64,000 bases of DNA from Paenimyroides marinum (GCF_900108395.1 NZ_FNXE01000005.1:1-64000), one strand, 5' to 3'; positions 19,678-27,879 are shown, numbered from the stretch's first letter. Notes: generated from the letters alone by a model not told the origin. Program-made: numbers and translations.

Positions 19678-21063
19678 TTAAAGGTTGTTAAACAAAAAGT
19701 CGAAATCGGCAGTAAGCTCCGCTTCGTAAGCCAGCAATACCCAATAATCACGGGAAGCCTCGATATGGGCGTTCTCCGCCTGTTCGAGCAAGATGCGTAT
19801 CTGTAACAGTTCGCTCAACGTGATTAATCCACTTTTGTACCTTGCGAGGTACATATTGTATGCATCCTGCGACTGCTGTACGGCAAGCCTTGTTTTCTGG
19901 AGTTGTTCATACTGCTGAATTATTTTTGCCTGCGAAGCGGATAAATCCGCCTGCATCGCCTGCAGGTACTGTGAATGCAATAATTTGGTGCTTTCCGCTT
20001 CTTTAAAAAGCTGCTCGCCTTTCATACGGTTGGTATGCAGGCTGGTCAAATTCCACGTAATGGCGATACCCGCCAAAAAATTATTGGTCGTATTATTAAA
20101 GCCGTCTTTCCAGGCTCCCGATACTGTTCCGTTAGGGCTGATGCCCGTACCCCGATAAGCATAACCGCCCAACAGGTTGATAGCGGGCAGAGAAGACCTT
20201 TTTTGCGCTTCTCCGCTCAACGTGTAATACTCCGATTGCTTATCCAAAGCATCTAAAATGGGGTGCGTGGGATTAATGGTATTGACCTTGTTTAAGCCAT
20301 TTTCTGCGGGGTTGCCAAAGCGGTTGGCAGATGCGGTATAATTAATGGTATCATTGCCGTACAGTTCCAATAGCTTGATGTATGCGGCATTTTTAAAGCC
20401 AAACCATTTATCGTGTTCGCCCATTGCCTGCACATACGATGATGATGCGAGCAGGCTGTCTGCCGCAGGTCGTAAACCGGAAGCGGACAAGCCCGACGTT
20501 ATTTTACGAATATCGTCCAGGCGTTCTGCATTCTTCTCTGCCCATTGCAGTTTGGCATCATTGTATAACAGACCAATGTACCTTTCGGATAATGTCTTTT
20601 TCAGGTTGAGCAAATAAGCATCTTTATCACTGACCGATTTGTTATACAATGCGCCCGCAGCCTCGTTCTGCTTGCGAAGCTTTCCAAAAGAAAACACTTC
20701 CCATTGAACAATGGCGGAGCCAAAGGTATTGGCAGCCGTAGAACTACCGTCCCGTGGTACTGCCGAACCGCTCACATTGAAAAAGCCTGCCTGAGGGAAA
20801 AACGCTCCTTCGCTTCCCTCGTAAGTTCCGTAAGTATTCTGTGCCTGTGCGTTTACCTGTGGGAGCATCTTGCCCTTAACCGCCCGTCGGTTGAACTTGG
20901 CGGCATCAATCGCCGATGTTTTTGCCCCAACGCCCGGATAGTTTTCTTGGACTTTAGACCACAGGCTGCCTAAAGTATGTTCCTTTTGTTGCTGTGCATA
21001 TAGTGGAAACGTAGCAACAATGGCTAACCACAATAATGTGGTTGTCCTAATATGTTTTATCAT
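19678..21063 (-). CDS. TolC-family outer-membrane efflux protein
   Basis: A 461-residue outer-membrane channel protein with a signal peptide (TTLLWLAIVATFPLYAQ) and the paired long helical coiled-coil regions of TolC proteins (AAGALYNKSVSDKDAYLLNLKKTLSERYIGLLYNDAKLQWAEKNAERL and the C-terminal MQADLSASQAKIIQQYEQLQKTRLAVQQ). It is the first of the efflux trio on this strand, followed by permease and adaptor with gaps of 10 and 33 bp. Confidence 0.9.
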   Translation of the reverse strand: MIKHIRTTTLLWLAIVATFPLYAQQQKEHTLGSLWSKVQENYPGVGAKTSAIDAAKFNRRAVKGKMLPQVNAQAQNTYGTYEGSEGAFFPQAGFFNVSGSAVPRDGSSTAANTFGSAIVQWEVFSFGKLRKQNEAAGALYNKSVSDKDAYLLNLKKTLSERYIGLLYNDAKLQWAEKNAERLDDIRKITSGLSASGLRPAADSLLASSSYVQAMGEHDKWFGFKNAAYIKLLELYGNDTINYTASANRFGNPAENGLNKVNTINPTHPILDALDKQSEYYTLSGEAQKRSSLPAINLLGGYAYRGTGISPNGTVSGAWKDGFNNTTNNFLAGIAITWNLTSLHTNRMKGEQLFKEAESTKLLHSQYLQAMQADLSASQAKIIQQYEQLQKTRLAVQQSQDAYNMYLARYKSGLITLSELLQIRILLEQAENAHIEASRDYWVLLAYEAELTADFDFLFNNL

Positions 21064-21085
21064 ATTACTCTACAAATTTTGGACA

Positions 21086-21102
21086 GGTCGCAAGCGGCGA
21101 CC
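21086..21102. promoter_or_regulatory. Inverted repeat upstream of tolC
   Basis: GGTCGC and GCGACC flank a 5-bp centre just upstream of the TolC-type gene. On the minus strand a TTTG (bases 73-76 after 21000) lies about 18 nt downstream of its centre. It could be an operator of the efflux-redox operon or a small mRNA hairpin between the 140-residue gene and tolC. I cannot tell which. Confidence 0.35.
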
Positions 21103-21175
21103 TTAGATTATTTTAAAATGAAATCAATAGAAATTCGTCCCGTTGAACAGGTGCGATCAACAGGGAAAAAGGGAA

Positions 21176-21595
21176 TTAGCAGGCGTGATGAATGATAAGT
21201 TTCCGGTATTCCAAAAAGAGAGGAATAGAACTCCGGATTTTCCCGCTACGACTGTAAAGCGGGTGTTTGCTTTCTTTGCTTACAGGGCGTAAGCCGAATA
21301 GAAAAAAGAATGCAGCCGTAAAGATAACGGCAGGCAGTAAATCGTTCGCATTGAAAGAAACCTTTTGAACGATTTGTGTATCTGAAGCATCAAACTGCGC
21401 ACATTTTTCAAGTGTGTTTGTAGAAAAATTGTGGCTGGCTTTGGGTACGCTCCGTTCTGTTTTGGTGGGAATACCAGCTAATGTTTTGACACTTGCTTTA
21501 ACGGCACAAGATGAAAATAACACCAAAAATACCGTAGCGCATACGAACAGGTATCGCTGAAAAGTATTTGTAATATTTCGTAAGGTGTTATTCAT
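21176..21595 (-). CDS. Hypothetical exported/membrane protein
   Basis: A protein of about 139 residues starting at the ATG at 21595 (a TTG one codon earlier is less likely). It has an N-terminal signal-like segment (YLFVCATVFLVLFSSCAV, with a possible lipobox Cys) and a second hydrophobic segment (LLPAVIFTAAFFFLFGL), and it ends in HHAC. I do not recognise the family. Small proteins of this kind often precede RND trios in Bacteroidetes. It lies 112 bp upstream of tolC on the same strand and may be the first gene of that operon. Confidence 0.55.
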   Translation of the reverse strand: MNNTLRNITNTFQRYLFVCATVFLVLFSSCAVKASVKTLAGIPTKTERSVPKASHNFSTNTLEKCAQFDASDTQIVQKVSFNANDLLPAVIFTAAFFFLFGLRPVSKESKHPLYSRSGKIRSSIPLFLEYRKLIIHHAC

Positions 21596-21725
21596 CAATT
21601 AACAAAAGTAATTCTAATTAAGTAAGTGAGCAAGTAACAAAATTGTGTTTATGATTTTATTAACACGAAAGACGGTGAATTTGGTTGCATTTTGCCTATA
21701 AGCCATATCTATTTCAATTTAATGT

Positions 21726-21752
21726 AAAAGAGGTGTTTTCAGCACCTCTTTT
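21726..21752 (-). terminator. Intrinsic terminator after the persulfide dioxygenase gene
   Basis: A perfect 10-bp stem (AAAAGAGGTG / CACCTCTTTT) with a 7-nt loop and a terminal T run lies 15 bp past the stop of the 21768 gene on the minus strand. It separates the sulfur island from the efflux-redox operon. Confidence 0.85.
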
Positions 21753-21767
21753 CGATGTTACAATTTA

Positions 21768-23243
21768 TTATTTAACCAATTCATTCTTTTTTTCTATCCA
21801 TTCGTTGATACCTCCTGAATACATTTTAAGGTTTTTTACACCGTTTCTTTTCAGTATGGAATATGCCATTGCAGCCCGTACCCCGCTTTGGCAATGCACA
21901 ATAACAGGTTTGTCTTTGCTGATTTTGTCTAAATTGTTTTCCAGCGAAGTCAGTACCATATTTTCCACGCCTTTGATATGTCCGTTATGGTATTCGCTTT
22001 CGGTGCGCACATCGAAGATTTGCACATCGTTTTTACCTAAATGCTTTTTCAGTTCTTCGGCGGTAACAAGGTCTGATTTTTCCAAACTCACGTTCATTTT
22101 ATCCAAGTCGGTTACAAAGCCGTAGATATTGTCCATCCCGATACGCATCAGCTTACGGGTTACATCTTCCGTGTGGCTTTCATCGGTTATCAATATGATT
22201 TGCGGTTGATAATCTACCAAAGAGCCTACCCAAGTGGACAGTAATTTTCCGTTTTCAATATGCAGGCTACCTGTAATGTGTCCTTTGGCAACCTCATCTT
22301 TGCTTCGGGTATCAATAATCAGCAATTTGTTATCTATGGCTTTTTGAAATGCTGTCTGGTCGAGCTTCGGGTGTATGGGAACCTGTACCAGCAAAGGGCG
22401 TTCTACTTTATTAAGGTGCTTCATCACGGCAAAATATTTGGGCGGGGTCGGCTGTCCGTCCAAGATGTATTGTACAAATCCTTTTTCATCATTTTTAAAC
22501 TGAAAGGCTTTGCTGTTCTGCTTTTCTTCCTTTAAGGTTGAGTGCGGAATGGTGCTTAGGCTTTTACCGCAAAATGAACCTGCTCCGTGTCCTGCCCATA
22601 TTTCCAAATCATCGGGCAGTTTGGAAAATTTTTGGATGGAAGCATACAACTGTTTTGCACCTATCTCCTGCGAGCCGACCTGTCCGGCTGCTTTTTCCAA
22701 TAAGTCGGGACGACCTACATCGCCCACAAAAATAAAATCTCCGGTAATGGCTCTTTGAGGCGTAGCGGGAACTTTGGTATCGCTTACCAAATAAGTAATG
22801 CTTTCGGGCGTATGTCCGGGTGTGTGCATTACTTTCAGTGCTACCTGCCCGATTGTAATAACGCTTCCGTCTTTCAGCCCTGTGTGCGGAAACTCGTATT
22901 GCCAGTCTGTTCCGCCCTCGTCGGACAGGAACAGCCCCGCACCTGTAACGGCTGCCAATTCACGGGAACCGCTTAAAAAATCGGCGTGGATGTGCGTTTC
23001 AGCTACTTTGGTTATGTTGAGGTTATTGGTTTTGGCAATTTCCAAATAGGTATCTATATCCCGCTTCGGGTCAATAACAATGGCTTCTTTGGTCTGCAAA
23101 TCGCCTATAACAAAACTTGCCTGTGCGAGCGTTTCATCATATACACGCTCAAAAAAATAGCTTTGTGCTTGCAATTTATTTTCTTGTAAGAACAAGATTA
23201 CAAATAAGGTTATGATAGTCGTAAACTTTGCTTTCGTTAGCAT
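21768..23243 (-). CDS. Exported CstB-like persulfide dioxygenase-rhodanese
   Basis: A 491-residue protein starting at the ATG at 23243. It has a signal peptide (TTIITLFVILFLQENKLQAQ), an MBL-fold persulfide dioxygenase domain (ETHIHADFLSG, MHTPGHTPES, GDVGRPDLL), a middle rhodanese-like domain lacking a Cys at the active loop (LITDESHTED), and a C-terminal rhodanese with CQSGVR. This matches the three-part plan of CstB, which oxidises persulfide and makes thiosulfate. The signal peptide implies a periplasmic location, unlike the cytosolic paralogue at 26422. It has its own Crp-type promoter inside the 3' end of the upstream gene. Confidence 0.85.
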   Translation of the reverse strand: MLTKAKFTTIITLFVILFLQENKLQAQSYFFERVYDETLAQASFVIGDLQTKEAIVIDPKRDIDTYLEIAKTNNLNITKVAETHIHADFLSGSRELAAVTGAGLFLSDEGGTDWQYEFPHTGLKDGSVITIGQVALKVMHTPGHTPESITYLVSDTKVPATPQRAITGDFIFVGDVGRPDLLEKAAGQVGSQEIGAKQLYASIQKFSKLPDDLEIWAGHGAGSFCGKSLSTIPHSTLKEEKQNSKAFQFKNDEKGFVQYILDGQPTPPKYFAVMKHLNKVERPLLVQVPIHPKLDQTAFQKAIDNKLLIIDTRSKDEVAKGHITGSLHIENGKLLSTWVGSLVDYQPQIILITDESHTEDVTRKLMRIGMDNIYGFVTDLDKMNVSLEKSDLVTAEELKKHLGKNDVQIFDVRTESEYHNGHIKGVENMVLTSLENNLDKISKDKPVIVHCQSGVRAAMAYSILKRNGVKNLKMYSGGINEWIEKKNELVK

Positions 23244-23255
23244 AATCAAACATTT

Positions 23256-24074
23256 TTAGATATTCTCAACCTGCAAATTTAAACTATCTGTTTCCCCTGT
23301 ACTGTAACTTTTGTTACATAACGTAAATGATTGGCGGCGCTTCTTCCTGTCATTCTTCAATTGATAGGTCACATTCAGGAACATATTGTTTTCATATAAC
23401 CTAATATTGCCCGATGCAGCGGGAACGGCAAACCGGATAAGGTAAATGTAGCCGACATCAAATTTCAGGTTGGGTAAAACGCTATATTCAATGTTCATAC
23501 CTATCCTGTTATGGTCGGGAATATATTCGGCAGACGTTCCTGCTATGTTGATAAAGAACTCGTCAAATACGGTTAGTTTAAGGAGTTCGGTTATTTCATA
23601 CCGACCGCCGAAACGTGTGCGGAACCTTGTGATGTTAGGTTGCTGGTTATGGATAATACGATATTCCAAAGCATTCCTGTTGATGAGGTAAATATGCCTG
23701 AAAATGCTGTGCTGCAATTCTTCCGCTACTGAAACCCGCACTTCGCTATTGGGTGCTGCTGTTTCATCCGCCTTGTTCTGTATAATGCGGTAATTGGAAA
23801 AATAGGCAAACGGCGAAACGGAAAACTTCAGGTTTTGATTATGCTGATAGTGTACCCAACTTCTGAATGTAAACATCAGCTTGTTATCCAGCATATTCCC
23901 GTTTTGAAATCCGCTTTGCCGCCTGTGCTGAAACTCAGCATCCGTCTTTATTTTTTCTTTCAAAGAAATGCTCAACGTATTGCGGAACCAAGCATTATTA
24001 TGATGCTGTGCGGTTAAAGTTTGGGCAATAGCAACCCATATTGCTGTTATCAGCAATTTTTTAAACCCAAACAT
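23256..24074 (-). CDS. DUF2490 outer-membrane beta-barrel-like protein
   Basis: A 272-residue protein with a signal peptide (LLITAIWVAIAQTLTAQ) and alternating aromatic/polar strands typical of DUF2490 proteins, predicted outer-membrane barrels common in Bacteroidetes (HNNAWFRNTLSISLKEKIKTDAEFQHRRQ). Function unknown. It follows the YeeE/YedE genes by 9 bp. Its last roughly 20 codons overlap the Crp-type operator and promoter of the next gene, so its C-terminal sequence (KSYSTGETDSLNLQVENI) is partly constrained by DNA binding. Confidence 0.75.
   Translation of the reverse strand: MFGFKKLLITAIWVAIAQTLTAQHHNNAWFRNTLSISLKEKIKTDAEFQHRRQSGFQNGNMLDNKLMFTFRSWVHYQHNQNLKFSVSPFAYFSNYRIIQNKADETAAPNSEVRVSVAEELQHSIFRHIYLINRNALEYRIIHNQQPNITRFRTRFGGRYEITELLKLTVFDEFFINIAGTSAEYIPDHNRIGMNIEYSVLPNLKFDVGYIYLIRFAVPAASGNIRLYENNMFLNVTYQLKNDRKKRRQSFTLCNKSYSTGETDSLNLQVENI
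23271..23317 (-). promoter_or_regulatory. Crp-type operator and promoter of the exported persulfide dioxygenase
   Basis: On the minus strand the palindrome GTAAC-AAAA-GTTAC (23317-23304) is followed after 26 nt by TTTG of a -7 element TAAATTTG (23281-23274). If the start is 5-8 nt further on, the palindrome centre is near -42, the class II activator position. It is the same arrangement as three other sites in this island. Confidence 0.75.
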
Positions 24075-24083
24075 AAAATGTTA

Positions 24084-24584
24084 TTAATGTGGTAGTTTCT
24101 CTCTTCGTAAGCCGTACACCCAAGTGCCTGCAATGGCACTTAATAAGGTAACGGCGACAACGGTAGCACCTGTCCCGATTTGTGCAAACAACGGGCCGGG
24201 GCAAGCTCCGGTCATAGCCCATCCCAAGCCGAAAATAAGACTGCCATAGATTTGCCCTTTATTGAATGTTTTGGGCGCAATTTTAATGGGTTCGCCGTAA
24301 ATGGTTTTGATGTTGAATTTCTTTATCAAGAAAATGGAAATCATACCTGTTATGACCGCACTCCCGATGATGCCGTACATATGGAATGATTGCAGGCGAA
24401 ACATTTCCTGTATGCGGAACCAGCTTATGACTTCCGATTTTACGAAGACAATACCGAACAATATTCCGATGACCAGGTATTTGAAATTATGATACCATTT
24501 GTGTTCCAAACGGCTTTCGTTTACACACATCGCATCCAGTTCACGAAGCTGTAAATCTTTTTCTGTGTTTATGTTTTGTTGCAT
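24084..24584 (-). CDS. YeeE/YedE-type thiosulfate/sulfur transporter half
   Basis: A 166-residue membrane protein with about four TM segments and the conserved motif GWAMTGACPGPLFAQIG, typical of the YeeE/YedE (TsuA, DUF6691) family that moves thiosulfate or other sulfur compounds through the inner membrane using conserved Cys residues. It is the C-terminal half of a transporter that is one protein elsewhere. The N-terminal half is the adjacent gene. Confidence 0.85.
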   Translation of the reverse strand: MQQNINTEKDLQLRELDAMCVNESRLEHKWYHNFKYLVIGILFGIVFVKSEVISWFRIQEMFRLQSFHMYGIIGSAVITGMISIFLIKKFNIKTIYGEPIKIAPKTFNKGQIYGSLIFGLGWAMTGACPGPLFAQIGTGATVVAVTLLSAIAGTWVYGLRREKLPH

Positions 24585-24596
24585 TGCTTGTCGGGG

Positions 24597-25160
24597 TTAC
24601 ATTGATAGAATAGTGGGTAAAATAAGGTTTGCCATAATGAAGCCGCCAATCAAAAAACAGATGGTGGCAATCAGTGAGGGTAACTGCAAATTGGACAAGC
24701 CCATAATGGCGTGTCCGCTTGTACAACCGCCTGCATAGCGTGTGCCGAAGCCTACCAAAAAGCCTCCGCCTACCATTAGTATAAGACCTTTCAGCGTAAA
24801 TAAAGACTGCCAATTAATGATGTCTTCGGGGATTAGGTTGCTGTAATCGGTAATACCGTAGCCCGCTAATTCTGTTGCCAGCTTTGGATTGACTTCAATA
24901 GGATTTGGATTGGACAACAGGCTTATGGCAATGGCTCCGCCCAAAAATATCCCGAACACGAAGAACAGGTTCCATACTTCTTTTTTCCAATCGTATTTAA
25001 AGAACGGGATATTGGCAGGCATACAGGATGCGCATATATGCCGTAGTGAGGAACTGATGCCAAATGATTTGTTACCGACGATTAAAAGTAAGGGTACGGT
25101 AAGCCCGACCAATGGGCCAGCAACGTACCAAGCCCACGGCTGTTTCAAAAATTCTAACAT
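24597..25160 (-). CDS. YeeE/YedE-type thiosulfate/sulfur transporter half
   Basis: A 187-residue membrane protein with the motif GGGFLVGFGTRYAGGCTSGHAIMGLSNLQLPS, the Cys-containing signature of YeeE/YedE transporters, and an extra Cys pair in LRHICASCMPANI. Paired with the 24084 gene (12 bp gap), it should form a full transporter. Within the sulfide-oxidation operon it probably imports thiosulfate or handles sulfane sulfur. Confidence 0.85.
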   Translation of the reverse strand: MLEFLKQPWAWYVAGPLVGLTVPLLLIVGNKSFGISSSLRHICASCMPANIPFFKYDWKKEVWNLFFVFGIFLGGAIAISLLSNPNPIEVNPKLATELAGYGITDYSNLIPEDIINWQSLFTLKGLILMVGGGFLVGFGTRYAGGCTSGHAIMGLSNLQLPSLIATICFLIGGFIMANLILPTILSM

Positions 25161-25168
25161 TTATATTT

Positions 25169-25462
25169 TTATAAGTTTTCGTTAATCAATCTCTCTAATT
25201 CATTTGCCGGAAAAATACCGGATTGCCGCCAGCGTACTTCTCCTTTTTTAAATATAATGAGCGTAGGTACGCCACGTACCTGATACGCTGTTGCTGCCTG
25301 CGGGTTTTTGTCCACATCAATTTTGATGATGTTTGCATCATCGCCCACACGCTCTTTTAATTCTTCGAGAATGGGCGACATCATTTTGCAGGGGCCGCAC
25401 CATTCGGCAAAGAAATCTACCAATACAGGCTTATCACTGTTGATTATCTCCTGAAACGTCAT
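25169..25462 (-). CDS. Thioredoxin
   Basis: A 97-residue cytoplasmic thioredoxin with the classical active site WCGPC ([15 protein letters not shown]) and cis-Pro in RGVPTLIIF. No signal peptide. Its start overlaps the preceding DUF6132 gene by 29 bp, so it is in the same operon. It probably supplies electrons to DsbD or reduces protein persulfides made by the rhodaneses. Confidence 0.9.
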   Translation of the reverse strand: MTFQEIINSDKPVLVDFFAEWCGPCKMMSPILEELKERVGDDANIIKIDVDKNPQAATAYQVRGVPTLIIFKKGEVRWRQSGIFPANELERLINENL

Positions 25463-25661
25463 ATTGTTTTTTGTCTTTTTTAAATGTTGATAATAGCAAC
25501 CCGCCCATTACCGCTCCGTACAGGGTACTGTTTACAGGGTTGGAAGTAATGGCGCAACTGCCCGTACTGCACCCGATAAATTTCCAATAGAAATATCCTG
25601 CGACCGCACCGATAGCCACGCCTGTTATGGTAATCAAATGTTTTTTAGCGAACTTCCTCAT
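25434..25661 (-). CDS. DUF6132-like small Cys-containing membrane protein
   Basis: A 75-residue protein with two hydrophobic segments ([21 protein letters not shown] and [14 protein letters not shown]) and, between them, [13 protein letters not shown], a C-x4-C pair that would lie at the membrane surface. It resembles the DUF6132 family. Function unknown. It overlaps both neighbours. The Cys pair in a sulfur operon suggests sulfur relay or metal binding, which is inference. Confidence 0.65.
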   Translation of the reverse strand: MRKFAKKHLITITGVAIGAVAGYFYWKFIGCSTGSCAITSNPVNSTLYGAVMGGLLLSTFKKDKKQYDVSGDNQQ

Positions 25662-25878
25662 ACGTTATATCTTCTGTCTTTTTATTGCTTCTCGGAACAG
25701 ATGTACTGCAACCCGAAACACCGCAACAGCCTATATTCATCAATGGCATTAGGGAGAACAAACCGCCCAATCCTACAATCAACCATTCTTTTGTCATTAT
25801 GCCCTGTACAACAATGAAGATGCCCAATGCCAATCGAAGCACCCGCATAAAGCTCCAGTTTCTTAAATAGTTTCTCAT
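25645..25878 (-). CDS. Small Cys-rich membrane protein
   Basis: A 77-residue protein with two hydrophobic segments (VLRLALGIFIVVQGIMT and LIVGLGGLFSLMPLMNIGCC) and a Cys cluster GCCGVSGCS just after the second. It may be a relative of the DUF2892/YgaP membrane domain, but I cannot name the family. It overlaps the genes on both sides by 4 and 17 bp, so it is translated as part of the same transcript. Confidence 0.6.
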   Translation of the reverse strand: MRNYLRNWSFMRVLRLALGIFIVVQGIMTKEWLIVGLGGLFSLMPLMNIGCCGVSGCSTSVPRSNKKTEDITYEEVR

Positions 25879-26084
25879 TCTCGTTTCTTTTTAAATGTGC
25901 TGATGCCAAAGGGCAGGTACAACGGGCAAAAGCTGATGAACGAGGTAAGTACAAAAGCTACTGCCACTATGCCCAATATGATGGCTAATGTTCCCGAAAT
26001 GGTATTTGTGAAGTACAAAACACCAATGACAACCGCAATGAGTATGCGGATTGCCTTGTCTGCCATTCCCATATTCTTTTTCAT
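25875..26084 (-). CDS. DUF2892 (YgaP-like) membrane protein
   Basis: A 69-residue protein. I place the start at the ATG at 26084 (MKKNMGMADKAIRI), because it overlaps the rhodanese stop as ATGA; a longer frame starting at 26129 would overlap far more. The sequence MADKAIRILIAVVIGVLYF...CPLYLPFGIST is typical of DUF2892. In E. coli YgaP this membrane domain is fused to a rhodanese; here the rhodanese is the neighbouring gene. Confidence 0.8.
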   Translation of the reverse strand: MKKNMGMADKAIRILIAVVIGVLYFTNTISGTLAIILGIVAVAFVLTSFISFCPLYLPFGISTFKKKRE

Positions 26085-26410
26085 ACCTGTTTGTTTTCTT
26101 GGTTGACCACCTGATTTACGTTTTGCCACGTTCCACCGTTGATGACATCCTGAAAGCCGTTCTGCTCCAAGATGTTTTTCGCCTGCCCGCTCCTGTTCCC
26201 GCTACGGCAGAAGACAACAATGTTCTTCTTGACGATGAACTTCGACAGTTGTTCCTCCACTTTATCCAACGGAATGTTGACCGCTCCCTTTACGCTTCCC
26301 TCCGCAAACTCGGCGGGTGTGCGCACATCGACAAGGAAAGCTCCGTTTTTTACCGCTTCCGTAAGCTGGCTGTTATCTGTATTGCCGAATATGGCTGAAA
26401 AAAATCCCAT
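26081..26410 (-). CDS. Single-domain rhodanese sulfurtransferase
   Basis: A 109-residue cytoplasmic rhodanese starting at the ATG at 26410 (MGFFSAIFG). The active loop is CRSGNR (VVFCRSGNRSGQAKNIL), and the entry motif is FLVDVRTPAEFAEGSVKGAVNIPL. It transfers sulfane sulfur between thiols. It is coupled to the DUF2892 gene by a 4-bp overlap, so the two may act as a split YgaP. It lies 11 bp after the cytosolic persulfide dioxygenase. Confidence 0.88.
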   Translation of the reverse strand: MGFFSAIFGNTDNSQLTEAVKNGAFLVDVRTPAEFAEGSVKGAVNIPLDKVEEQLSKFIVKKNIVVFCRSGNRSGQAKNILEQNGFQDVINGGTWQNVNQVVNQENKQV

Positions 26411-26421
26411 AGTTTTAAATT

Positions 26422-27840
26422 TTAAGCGTTCGTACACGATGCCTCTTTGCACCCGGTTGTTTTACCCTCTGCCGCTAACCATTCTTTCATCCCGCCGGAA
26501 AAGTTCTTGACGTTTTCAAAACCGTTCTTGGCAAGGATGGAATAAGCGACTGCCGAACGGTCGCCCGCCTGACAGTGAATGACCACCTGTTTGTCCTTAC
26601 TGATTTTATCGAGGTTGTCCGGCAGGGTTCCGACAAAGACATTGTCTGCACCCTCTATGTGTCCTGCCTCATATTCGGTCACGCCCCGAACATCGACTAT
26701 CTGCACATTGTCCTGTCCGATGTAGGTCTTAAATTCGTCCAAATCAATTACGTCTGCGCTCTGGAGGGCAATGCCCATATCGCTTACCTCTGAAATGTAG
26801 CCGTAAATGTTGTCCAAGCCGATACGCATCAGCTTACGGGTCAAATCTTCCATCTGGCTGTCTTCGGCAATCAGAATAAACTGCTCCTGATAGTTCAGCA
26901 GCCAACCGCACCACGTAGAAAAAGAGTTGTTGCCCTGAATGTTCAGGCTACCGGGAATAAAGCCACCTGCGAAATCTACCTTATTGCGGGTATCTATTAC
27001 CCTGATACCTTTTTCATAGGCAGAAACAAACTGCTCTCTGGATAGCTTCGGGTGCTTCGGAACTTCTATCAGTAGTGGACGGTTAACTTTGTTCAGGTGC
27101 TTCATCATCGCAAAATATCTCGGCGGTTCCGGCTGGTCGGCTAACAGGTATTCGGTAAACCCGTTTTCATCTGCTCCATACTGGAACGCCCAATTGCGGA
27201 TTTTTTCATACCCTACGGTAGAGCTATGCACCGCTCCCAAAGACTTGCCACAGGCGGAACCTGCCCCGTGTGCCGACCATACCTGAACGTATTCGGGAAG
27301 TGCGGCAAACTTTTTCAACGATTGGAACATCTGTTTGGCTCCGGCTTCCTTTGTTCCGAGAAGCCCTGCGGCTTTTTCCAGCAAATCGGGACGACCTATA
27401 TCGCCAACAAATACAAAATCGCCTGTGAACACCATAACGGGCTTGTCCGTTGCGGGGTGGTCGGTCAGTAAGAAGCTGATGCTTTCGGGCGTGTGACCAG
27501 GTGTGTGCATAACCTCCAATGTGAGGTTGCCCACCCGGATGATGTCGCCGTCTTTCAGCCCTTTGTGCGGGAACTGGTATTGCCAGTCTTCGCCGCCCTC
27601 GTCAGACAGGTACATTGCTGCCCCCGTTACCGCCGCCAGCTCCCTTGAACCGCAAAGAAAGTCTGCGTGTATGTGGGTTTCGGCAATGTGCGTGATGCGC
27701 AGGTTGTTCTGCTTGGCAATGTCGAGATATACATCAATATCCCTTTGGGCGTCTATTACGACTGCCTCGCCCGTAGCCTGACAGCCTATTATATAGCTGC
27801 CCTGTGCCAAACTCTTATCATAAACGTGTTGAAAAAACAT
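26422..27840 (-). CDS. Cytosolic CstB-like persulfide dioxygenase-rhodanese
   Basis: A 472-residue protein without a signal peptide. It has an MBL-fold dioxygenase domain (ETHIHADFLCG, MHTPGHTPES, GDIGRPDLL), a middle rhodanese-like domain without an active-site Cys (FILIAEDSQMED), and a C-terminal rhodanese with CQAGDR. The C terminus adds CKEASC. It has the same CstB-like plan as the exported paralogue at 21768, to which it is clearly similar. It should oxidise persulfides from the quinone reductase inside the cell. A Crp-type operator and promoter lie just upstream. Confidence 0.88.
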   Translation of the reverse strand: MFFQHVYDKSLAQGSYIIGCQATGEAVVIDAQRDIDVYLDIAKQNNLRITHIAETHIHADFLCGSRELAAVTGAAMYLSDEGGEDWQYQFPHKGLKDGDIIRVGNLTLEVMHTPGHTPESISFLLTDHPATDKPVMVFTGDFVFVGDIGRPDLLEKAAGLLGTKEAGAKQMFQSLKKFAALPEYVQVWSAHGAGSACGKSLGAVHSSTVGYEKIRNWAFQYGADENGFTEYLLADQPEPPRYFAMMKHLNKVNRPLLIEVPKHPKLSREQFVSAYEKGIRVIDTRNKVDFAGGFIPGSLNIQGNNSFSTWCGWLLNYQEQFILIAEDSQMEDLTRKLMRIGLDNIYGYISEVSDMGIALQSADVIDLDEFKTYIGQDNVQIVDVRGVTEYEAGHIEGADNVFVGTLPDNLDKISKDKQVVIHCQAGDRSAVAYSILAKNGFENVKNFSGGMKEWLAAEGKTTGCKEASCTNA

Positions 27841-27879
27841 ACTGATTTATTTTTATCGTTATCATTCTTTTTGTTACTG

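Noticed and set aside
15357..21063. Cus-type copper/silver efflux operon
   Set aside because: The permease has an acidic pair like HAE pumps, and the adaptor and channel show no Met/His-rich metal sites.
26085..26129. N-terminal extension of the DUF2892 protein
   Set aside because: The ATG at 26084 gives the conserved N terminus and a 4-bp ATGA overlap with the rhodanese stop.
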